Below the pieces are notes generated by a model that worked only from the letters and a program-made list of their open reading frames with translations, had not been told where the DNA came from and searched no databases. The position numbers were made by a program, and so were the translations under genes. DNA of 64,000 nt from Dryomyza anilis. Lineage: Eukaryota; Arthropoda; Insecta; Diptera; Dryomyzidae. Below, piece by piece: positions 1-9,266 of this stretch. The stretch's first letter is position 1. Each line of letters opens with the position of its first letter. The stretch covers positions 3,289,852 through 3,353,851 of the forward strand of contig OX638136.1 of NCBI GenBank assembly GCA_951804985.1, written 5' to 3'.

Positions 1-1182
1 ATATATTAATATTAAAAAATAAGTGAAATTGGACAAAAGGCACGTCCACCTTCCATGTTTACATTTAGCATTACTTAGGCATTTGATAAGAATAACAATT
101 AAAATAAATATATTAATATTGATTTTAATATAAATATTAATAAATATAGAAAAATGTAAGATATTGAACAATAGATACGCCCACCACATGTTTGTTCATT
201 TTTGTAATATTTTATATTAAACTCGTTAATTCAATGAACATTGACTTCTTGAACGAATGTAGTAAATTTGAAGAAGTCTTTTACGCATTACAGTATTTGA
301 ACATTTACTAAGTAAGTATTACAAAATAAATTAGAATATTTAAATTAATTTTACAAACAAAATTTTAAAAATGATTTCTTGTTTCTTTTCCAGTTTCTTG
401 CAGAGTTCGTAGAATATTTGAAATACATTCATTCTTGAATTTTTAAAATTGTTTATAATTATCTGAATTTAATTCTCGCGAATTTATGAAATGATAAATT
501 CATGTATATAAATGTTCTTGATTACACAGAAATAAAAAACTGTGTACATATAACAAAAATGTTAATCAATCCAATTAATTTTTAATTAAAACTCAGCCGA
601 TATAACTTTTAATTGTATTTTGTATTGAATTCAATATTCGTAATAATGAGACATTGTTAATTTAAAAAAAATGTTCAACTTTTATTATTATAATGAAATT
701 AATTATAATATTAAATGTTTTATTGAGAATTAATTTATCATTAATTAATAAATTAATTGCAAACAACTAAAAATTTATTTCGATCGACACGAATAGAAAT
801 TTAGTAAATATTTAGTAAATCCAATTAAAATTTTTTTTACATCAAAATCATTTTTAATTGAATTAAATATATTAAAGCCTAAATCTCCTTCGTCGATATC
901 GGTTCACGAATTTGCAATTATAAATCGTTTTACATTTAATTCATTATTAATTGTATTAAATATATTTTTATTTTCATACTTTTTTATATTCATGCCATCG
1001 AATTTGCAGAATCCGATAATGGTTAGATCGCTTTCAATATTCTGTGTATTACTACTAAATACCAATGGAACCTTTCTTTATTAACTATAGACATCTGAAA
1101 TATAAAAAAATAAAACCATTTTTAAACCATTTTATTACAGAATATATAAAAATTAAAACTTATATTTAATTTGTATTAAAAA

Positions 1183-1823
1183 CGAGTTAGTAAGGTTAGA
1201 TCACATGGGAAATTTTAAAGTAGGTGTAATTATGATAGTTAGGATTATCAAAATTATAGTCGGTACAAGCCGACTATAAATACCCTACACATATGTGTGG
1301 TTACAATTCAAAGTGATATATAGGTCACCAGGGTATACGAATCCTGAAAATAACTACAAACATTCAATCGCTGAAGAATTTCCATTCATTTGATACCCAT
1401 ATTTACAAATGGGTAGGTGTACCGAATTTCGATTTTTTTTTGTGAACCACAAGTCTTTTCGCCGGTTAAAATTATTATCATGTATTTGAGCATGAGTCAA
1501 TATATATTTTACCAAAAAAAAAGTTTACCTAAGCACGTATACATAAAAATTGATCTTTATATGTACATTTTATATGAGGTATTTGAACATAAGTGGTCCG
1601 ATCATAGGTCACAATGGACCGATCTCGCCAATTTCGCACATGCAGCGTAGGTATATTAGTAATCTAAGTTATAAGTTTTATTTATCTAGCTCTTCAACTT
1701 TAAAAGTAGTAGGGATTATATATATATAATATATATACTTTTCCTTACCGGAGATGCTTCCTTCTGGGTGTTACAAACGGCGTACCAAACTGAATATACC
1801 CTTTCACTCTTAGTGTAGGGTAT
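1183..1823 (-). mobile_element. Mini-me-like / Helentron-type element, reverse orientation
   Basis: Read on the minus strand, it starts ATACCCTACAC and ends near CTAACTCG. It has a 10-bp hairpin (TTATAGTCGG / CCGACTATAA, 1254-1279) and a second copy of the end motif beside it in inverted orientation. The core and (GTCY)n microsatellite present in forward copies are missing around 1710-1745. U2 and U9 have an uninterrupted A-run at this site, so this is an insertion without visible target duplication. It has no coding capacity. Confidence 0.75.
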
Positions 1824-3530
1824 AAAAATACATCGAAAAAAACAAAAATACAATAAAAAATTGTAGGAACATATTTTTTTAAGATTCTGATTTATTACAA
1901 AATCAATACAAACAAAATGTAAATAAAAAACAATTAAATTTCAAAAACTAAAAGCAAAAACAAAATAAATTATATTATAATTAAAATCGAAAAATTATTA
2001 AATAAATATTTTTAACGATATTTACCGATGAAGTAACACAGGAACACGAAGAATTTCCTGCCATATATTAACATTTTTTGAAATCATCCTATATGCTTTA
2101 TTATATTGATATAGTTATAAGATATTTCTTTTTTCTTTAAAAGATAATTTGGTGGCAATTTTAAAGAGGTCAGTTTGGTATATAATAGCGAATTACACTT
2201 TAAAACTGTATTTCTTTAAAATCTAAGTTTTGAGATTTTACAGAATAGTTTTTAAAATCTTATTTATCATTTGTAACAGTTTTAGTTTGACGATTTGATA
2301 ATTCATACTTAGTACTAATTCCCTTAAATTGAAAACTTGACTGTTTTCTCGGTTGGACTTGGTCTTTCATTCCTTCCTTCGACGTTTTACGATATTTTTT
2401 TTACAAAATTATCGTAGAATATTTTTTTCTATTCCGGGTTAGACTCCAAAAATGTGAATGTATATTGATATATGATATATTATTGATACATGAGTAGAAG
2501 CAAGACTTAGCATAAGTTTCTATTCATTTTTTTTTTGTATATTTTGTTTCAATAATCCGTGGTAACGGTTTTACGCCGTTTCACTTCGTGCTTTTATTAT
2601 TTTAAATATATTTGTTTAATTTAAAGAAGTGCCTGCTATAATTTGGAGGCAAGTTGTGGTCTTCTGTGGTGATTAACTCGAAAAACATGCGGTTTCCGGT
2701 TTTCATAAAATACATTTAGTGCGGATTTTTCATTTTGATTTCTAAATAATTTTGTGATCAAAAATCATCACCAAGAATTTTATCACACATTATTAAAAAA
2801 TAAAACAACTAATTAAGACTAATCTCAGGTCATCCGGTATAGACGGAGCCAGGGCTCGTCCCTCGTCCTCTTTGTTCGACACCATAGCACATACGACAAA
2901 ATTATACACTCAATTAGTAAAATATTGTAGCTCTGCATGTAAAATGTGCAAAAAAGTGATACCAGCAATCGTAATTATTCATATTCACATACGACAATCT
3001 TTTAATCAAGGCGACGATATGACAATCAGAAAATTGTCCTGAATATTTTCTGCAAATATACAGATAAATGAAAGTTTGTTCAAAGGAGTAAGGATTGTAT
3101 GGAATGTTCTAAATTTTATAAAACTTTAATGGCAGATTTACTGCATAGGCATATTTTTTAACTTACTTCGACACCCTTTGTCTGTTTGAATTATGTCGAT
3201 AAAATATATAATATTCATAATTTTACGGAATTATGCCTCAAACTTAAATCAAAACGAGTAATGTATTTTTGAATATACTCGCATAACTTTTGATGGTAAC
3301 TTTTTTAAATTTTATAATAATCATAAAAACCTATTTATATTGTTTTTAAATTGATCCAAAGTTTTATAAATATAATATTTATATAATACGTATAAAATAT
3401 TCATATTTTATTTAAAATATTCCTGTTTTATAATAAGTATTTAATAAAAATAAAAACATATTTAATTATTTATGTTTAAATTGATATTTATATTAAAAAA
3501 TATTTTAAAATTGAAACAATACACATCTTT

Positions 3531-4117
3531 GGCCCGGTTTCACAGTGCACACTTAAGTGTCGATTTTTCCTCAAACTATACTTAAGTGTGAAAATAGTAA
3601 GTGCCCGATATCCTCCACTTAAGTTTCACTTAAGTGTGCTTTCTGTTAAGTGTATTTTCGCGGAGAATTGCATATTAACCAAAACAAAAGTGACTCCTAT
3701 CATTTTTTCGCAGCCATAACTTATTCCGTTACCACTATTAAATGCCTTTGTACGCGAAATTCACTTTTTTTTGCATAAAACACAATTCTCCGGATTTTTC
3801 GAACTAAGATATGTTTAAAATTGTAAAACACCTGAATTTGCAATTATTTAAGTTATAAAAATTGCATTCACATTTCAATTTTTAATTTTTGCACTGCATT
3901 TGGACAAAAAAACGTAATTTGTATGACAGAAAATTGAAGATAATTTTGTTTTGTAAACAAAAACATTTGTCATAAATGTCGTGCTGCCATATTTTTAAAA
4001 ATATATTTGTACGCATTTAAGTGGAGACTGTGAAACGCAAAAAAACTTAAGTAGACAAAAAATCTTAAATGTTCCTCAACTCAAATTTTATTTAAGTGCT
4101 CACTGTGAAACCGGGCC
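3531..4117. mobile_element. 587-bp MITE with 17-bp terminal inverted repeats (U1)
   Basis: The ends are GGCCCGGTTTCACAGTG and its exact reverse complement. In other units an extra A/T pair extends the inverted repeat to 18 bp. The subterminal regions are rich in the motif CTTAAGTG/CACTTAAG. No transposase frame is present, so it is non-autonomous. Superfamily is not assigned because no empty site exists here to define the target duplication. Confidence 0.8.
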
Positions 4118-4492
4118 TCAGTGTTACAAATATTAGATATTGTTAATATTAAGAAAATACATTGTGGAATTTTAGTAGAATGTTTTCCTTATTTTTAACG
4201 ACGATTTTTTCTTTAATTTCAGAACATTATTTCTCGTGGTTTGCAGACAAATTTATTATATATTTAAAATATTTATATAATTTTTGTACATTTTTTTGTT
4301 AGTTATAATTTATTAATTCATTTTTTAAAAATATTACAGAACATGCGCTCGAATTTCGAAGGTATCTGCAGGTGCCATGTGCTGATTCGAAATTAATTTA
4401 ATGAAATTCCATTCACGCTTCACGTAATTATTAACATCTTTTACATTCAAAAATTAATTAAATCCATAAAATTTTAACCATTTCAAATATAG

Positions 4493-4763
4493 TTTTAAAC
4501 CTTTGAAAGATCTACGCAAAGAATTCTCCAAATTTCTGCTCTACGAATATGAGGATCCACGATTTAAGATAGGCATCGGACCGCTGTACGGTGGGTGATA
4601 TAAATCCTTCGAGGAGACGGAATCCTTTCAGGAGAATCATCGGCAGCAACTGCCGAAAGTTCGAACAATCGTCAATCATGCTCACAGACGACAAATAGCC
4701 AAGGATTTATTTAAATTGTTTTTGCTGGGCATTGGAATGCATGTGGAGTTGGCAGAATCAGCG
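4493..4763 (+). pseudogene. Exon-like block A, U1: possible NRF N-domain remnant
   Basis: The block is bounded by an AG acceptor (ATATAG) and a strong donor (GCG|GTGAGT). After a single leading base it reads as 90 codons in one frame, broken only by TGA at 4596-4598. The product is charged and helix-like. The stretch PRFKIGIGPLYGG before the stop vaguely recalls the 'G-I-C-P-S-C' segment of NRF domains, but the cysteines are absent, so the family assignment is weak. It ends in phase 0, which does not join block B in the frame needed for block C. All units share the TGA. Confidence 0.45.
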
Positions 4764-5463
4764 GTGAGTTTTTTTTTAAACCTATTATTACTGAAAAATT
4801 TGCTATTAATTTTTTAAAAATATATACAAAAAAAATTAAAATGATTCATTAAAACACATTACAGCATTTATGAATTTATTAAATATTTAATTTATTTATT
4901 CATAAAATATAAAACAACGATTTAAAGCTTTTATAAAGTTATGTAATTTTATTCATAATATATAGAAAATACACAAAAAGTTTGGTATTCTGAATTTTGG
5001 TAAACGGCAACAGTGAAATAACACGTATGGAACATTATTCATTTTTTATATTGAAGGCAATTTTTTAACTTAAATCGACTATTTTCAATAAAATTATTAT
5101 TACTCAAAGTCTAAAAAGTTACCACTAGATTTCCTTTTTTTATTAAACTAAAACACGTAAAATGTAGATTTTTTTAATATAAGTAATTCTAACTGTCGAA
5201 ATTTTCTAATATTATTTTAATGAGTTTGTAATAACATTTTTGTATTATTGCACATACAATTATCTTTAAAATCGTATTATTAGTACATATTAAAATTCTG
5301 TACTCCTAGTCTAAAACACGTTCAATCCAAAAGTTGATGCACATCCCAATTTATTCAAGAAAATGTTTCGGATATCCCTTCCGAGTATTTTAAGATAAAA
5401 ATAAATAAAAAGTCGTTGGTAGATTTTATAAAATATCCTGGTTTAATAATTTGTTTGATTTTT

Positions 5464-6189
5464 ATACCCTACACCTATAAGGTACAGGGTATATTAACTT
5501 TGTGCATATATTGTATTCTTGATCAGCATCACTACCCGAGTCCGTTTAGCCATGTCCGTCTGTCTGTCTGTCCGTCTTGATGTCTTGCTGTCCGAATACA
5601 GAATAACTTGAGAAATACTGATCAGAATGCGATGAAATTTCGTCTCAATATATTTTAGCCAAAAGTAGGAACTGAGTTTGAAAATGAGCCAAATCAGTCG
5701 ACGGACACGCCCACCTCCCATACAAGTCACTTTTATATAACTCTTTGGGAACTAATAACTCGAAAAGTATTTAAGGTATAGTTATAAAATTTAAAACATA
5801 TTGTTATAATTCACCTAAAAATATATGGTCCAAAAATGGGCGTGATCCGCCCACTTTTTATTTTTCATTATTTTCCGGGTTTTCATAGTGGAAATTTGAT
5901 CCGAAAATTATTAAAATCAAATCTATGAAATATTAGACTTTCAAAATTTTAAATATAGTCGTGGTCCGCCCATTTATATTTTTCAATTTTTTTTTTTTAG
6001 TTTTTTATACTTTATATACATTTTTTAATTTATGGGGATGTAAGACGTAAATTTCTGATATATGAATAATATTCTTAGGGTTAAAATCCCCACCAAAGGT
6101 GTAGGGTATTCCATAGTCGGGCCCGACCGACTATAAAAATCCGCCCCATGTGACCGAACTTACCCATGTGACCTAACTTTCCCAACTCG
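5464..6189 (+). mobile_element. Mini-me-like element unique to U1
   Basis: It has the same end motif (ATACCCTACACC), core (TTGATCAGCATCA), short (GTCY)n run (5554-5577), 3' hairpin (ATAGTCGG / CCGACTAT, 6113-6134) and tail (CCCAACTCG) as the other copies, but is clearly diverged. U2 and the other units keep the uninterrupted site GTTTGATTTTTTGATTT, which splits exactly between T residues without duplication. It arrived after U1 separated, or has been lost elsewhere by conversion. Confidence 0.78.
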
Positions 6190-6550
6190 TTTGATTTATT
6201 TTTAATTATAAATTGAATGTATTTTTTTTTTTTTGCTTAAACTATTAAGTTTTTCCATCATTATTGGTTCATAACAAAAGCGTTTAAATTGTTTTTTCAA
6301 AAATAGTCTTTAAATATTTAATTATCTTTAAAATGATATATCAGACTTATCTTTTCGGATATTTCGGAAAATTGCGATTTATATTTTCATCTTCTTAACA
6401 AAAAAATTTAAAGATTGTCATAACTCAAAAAAGCGATTTTGAAGAAAACGCGTTTAAAATTTTCAATTGACTCTCATCTTGCATATGAAATCTATGGGAC
6501 CTTTGAAATGAAGAAAATGATATAACTGATAATTCTGCATTATGCATCAT

Positions 6551-6577
6551 TAACTCAAAAATAACATTTTTGAGTTA
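6551..6577. repeat. Perfect 12-bp palindrome with 3-nt loop
   Basis: TAACTCAAAAAT and ATTTTTGAGTTA flank AAC. Full-length units carry the whole hairpin. U6-U8 break exactly at its loop. Confidence 0.85.
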
Positions 6578-6827
6578 TGACATTCTTGTAGTAAATGAGC
6601 GATATATATACATATATATGACAATTATTAAATCCGGAACATGGCCCAGGAACATTTTCTTTTGAATTGATTACAATGTCTACAAAGATTTCATAAATGA
6701 CGTCATACAGAGTTTTTCGTGCGGTAAAAATGTATGAACAGATCGTATCTAATAATATGTTGCCTGCAATATACATTTGTTCCCTGTACGCATCAATACT
6801 TTTATAGCATTAAAAATTTGTATTTTT

Positions 6828-7534
6828 ATACCCTACACTAAGAGTGAAAGGGTATATTCAGTTTGGTACGCCGTTTGTAACACCCAGAAGGAAGCATCTC
6901 CGGTATGGAAAAGTATATATATTCTTGATCAGCATGACCTCCTGAGTCGATTTAGCGATGTCCGTCTGTCCGTCTGTCTGTCCGTCTGTCTGTCCGTCTG
7001 TCTGTCTGTTGAAATCCCTACTACTTTTAAAATTGTAGAGCTAGATAAATGAAACTTATAACTTAGATTACTAATATATCTACGCAGTATGTGCGCAGTA
7101 TTGGCGAGATCGGTCCATTGTGACCTATGATCCGACCACTTATGTTCAAATACCTCATATAAAGATCAATTTTCATGTATACGTGCTTAGGTAAACTTTT
7201 TTGGTCAAATATATATTGATATCATGCTCAAATATATGATAATAATGTTTTCCGGCGAAAAGACTTGTGGTTCACAAAAAAAAATCGAAATTCGGTACAC
7301 CTACCCATTTGTAAATATGGGTATCAAATGAATGGAAATTCTTCAGTGATTGAATGTTTGTAGTTATTTTCAGGATTCGTATACCCTGGTGACCTATATA
7401 TCACTTTGAATGGTAACCACACATATGTGTAGAGTATTTATAGTCGGCTTAGACCGACTATAATTTTGATAATCCTAACTATCATAATTACACCTACTTT
7501 AAAATTTCCCATGTGATCTAACCTTCCCAACTGG
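6828..7534 (+). mobile_element. Mini-me-like element upstream of block B (U1)
   Basis: It begins ATACCCTACAC, then (TA)n, a core around GATCAGCATGACC, and a (GTCY)12 run (6961-7008). Near its 3' end are the inverted end motif and the hairpin TTATAGTCGG / CCGACTATAA (7438-7463), followed by about 70 bp ending CCCAACTGG. It sits in the pyrimidine tract directly before the block B acceptor. U6-U8 have the uninterrupted tract. The architecture matches mini-me / DINE-type non-autonomous Helentron relatives. Confidence 0.82.
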
Positions 7535-7546
7535 TTTTCATTTCAG

Positions 7547-7645
7547 TGGCTTTCTGCAGACCTATAACTTCCTGCGCAATACAAAGAAATTGGCTGCAAT
7601 ACAATGAAATTCATTTGTACAAAATTCTCGGGAATTCTTCAACAG
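7547..7645 (+). pseudogene. Exon-like block B, U1 (donor lost)
   Basis: This is 99 nt between a TTTCAG acceptor and the sequence CAACAG|GAAAT. Other units (U2, U4, U5, U8) have CAACAG|GTAAT, so the donor GT is mutated here. The frame that would join block C in phase contains TGA in every unit. Another frame is open but out of phase with C. The encoded peptide is not recognisable on its own. Confidence 0.45.
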
Positions 7646-7897
7646 GAAATATTCATATATCATCGTTGTAGAAGTAAAACTAACCAAATACGTTTTTCCT
7701 AGTTTATGAATTTAGTTATGCCTTTTGAAATATTAACATGCTTACCATCTATCACATGTTTTTTCTTCATCGAACAGAAATTGTCAGATATATTACACGT
7801 ATATGGTTAAAAAATTATTTAAAATTATTATCTATGAATTAAAATGAATTGAAACCTTTACTTATATATTGGCACATTGATCTTTTCTTTTTTTTAG

Positions 7898-8621
7898 ACT
7901 TCCGCAACTTATTAAGCGAATTGTTGTCATCATATTTGTCTGCAACATAGTTTGGTCACTTCACAATGGCAGCAGATACAATTTTCAGTTCCAATTCGAA
8001 GTATTTTACCAAACTGTGGATTATGTCTACATGAATCCAATAGTACGCTGTATGCCTTATATATATACTTATATTTTGGGTAGCCTGACCCCTGAATTAT
8101 TGTCTATGGGTTCGATGAAGTCAAATGTCCTGTGGTATGAGGCACTTATTTGCATTACCGCTAGTGGTTATACGATGTATTGGCATGAATTGGACCCTAT
8201 AAAGTCCATATGCCTGAATATATTCGGACGACTCTTCCTGTCACTTGCCATTTGTTGGATGATTGTGGCCAGTTCGATGGGGCACAGCTGTTGTTGGTCA
8301 CGTTTATTGAAGGCAAATCCTTTTCGACATATCAACCGCTCGACGTACGCCATATATCTGCTGAATCCATTAATTATAACAATATTTGTCGGTCTCATGG
8401 AATCAAGTCAGCAAGTGAATGGATTTTCGCTGTTGCGTTTATTGTAAACATTTCAATATCAATCTTTTTAAACAAATATTCTTCTTTTACAGGTACTGTA
8501 CTTCTGTGCCTTTGAAATTATAACTTATCTGTTGGCAATATTTATGTCAATGATCTTTGAATTTCCTTTCTGCAATTTGTCAAATTTTATAAGTAATTAT
8601 GGTAAAAATAAAATGGTTTAA
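7898..8621 (+). CDS. NRF-6-like Acyltransferase_3 C-terminal exons C and D, U1
   Basis: This is the C-terminal part of a 'nose resistant to fluoxetine'-type membrane acyltransferase, a family of integral membrane proteins of about 600-700 residues; here about 214 residues remain. Exon C (7898-8414) opens after a TTTTTAG acceptor and is open for 172 codons. The phase-0 donor CAA|GTGAAT (8415) and acceptor TTTTACAG (8491-8492) give a 78-nt intron. Exon D runs to TAA 8619-8621, with AATAAA at 8654. Hydrophobic segments lie near residues 7-21, 52-69, 77-95, 109-125, 149-166 and 175-195. Family-like stretches are DYVYMNPIVRCMPYI (41-55) and the GRLFLSLAICW...STYAIYLLNP region (110-157). An alternative donor, GTAAAC at 8444, would put D out of frame. 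With no N-terminal part and a broken block B, function is unlikely. Confidence 0.7.
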
Positions 8622-8980
8622 ATGTAAAATGGGAATTGGAATGATGTTGTTTTAATAAAAGAAATGAAAAAATTACAGTACTAAATACGATTTTCCTCTT
8701 TCGAACTTATGTAAATATATACTTTAATTCGAATTCTGCATATTTGGCATATAAATTATATAACTTCAAAACTCATCTGTAGATTTCGTTATTTTTATTA
8801 CTAAATAAAAAAAAATATCAAGTTATAGTTATGCATTATAAAATGTGTTCTATTGATTCACAAAACATTTGTAGAAATATTTAAACTTCGACAATTTTTG
8901 GAATCGGGAACCGATATAGTTATGATTTTTTATTATTTTTGACCACATTAATAGTGATCTGAATTAAGTTAGTGTAATTG

Positions 8981-9266
8981 AAGGATATCGTTTGCAGTTA
9001 TTGACATAATTTAACAAAAAAAAGGCACAAAAGTATAAAATTATAAAAAAATGGTAATTTTTGGCATGTAATTTCACCTAATCCTGGAACGATATATTGT
9101 ACCATATTGAATATGATTAGAAAAAAGGTACGAACTAAGGATATCGCTTGCATTATTTGGAATAAATTTACAAACAAATTAGAATAAAACTGGTAATTTT
9201 TGCCATGTAAATTCTTCTAATCCGGGAACGATATCGGGATCATATATTTTTAACACATTGATATAG
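8981..9266. repeat. Diverged direct duplication of about 140-156 bp
   Basis: Two diverged tandem copies each contain AAGGATATCG, then TGGTAATTTTTG(G/C)CATGTAA, then AATCC(T/G)GGAACGATAT. A weaker third trace (GGGAACCGATATAG, near 8910) precedes them. The corresponding region repeats in every unit. It explains the two similar halves of small minus-strand reading frames there. Confidence 0.65.

Noticed and set aside
4596..4598. In-frame TGA in block A as a selenocysteine codon
   Set aside because: No selenoprotein similarity and no SECIS-like structure noticed; a decayed exon is simpler.
4512..4694. Minus-strand 60-codon frame repeated in U1, U2, U4 and U5
   Set aside because: It is opposite block A, which has splice borders on the plus strand; the frame is broken in U3 and U6-U8.
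6777..7052. Reading frame with repeated SVCL residues, and its equivalents at 14958, 32993 and 41192
   Set aside because: It is a translation of the mini-me-like element and its (GTCY)n run; no unit shows a gene there.
8168..8398. Minus-strand 76-codon and alternative-frame 101-codon ORFs over block C
   Set aside because: They are shadows of the acyltransferase frame, which has recognisable family motifs.
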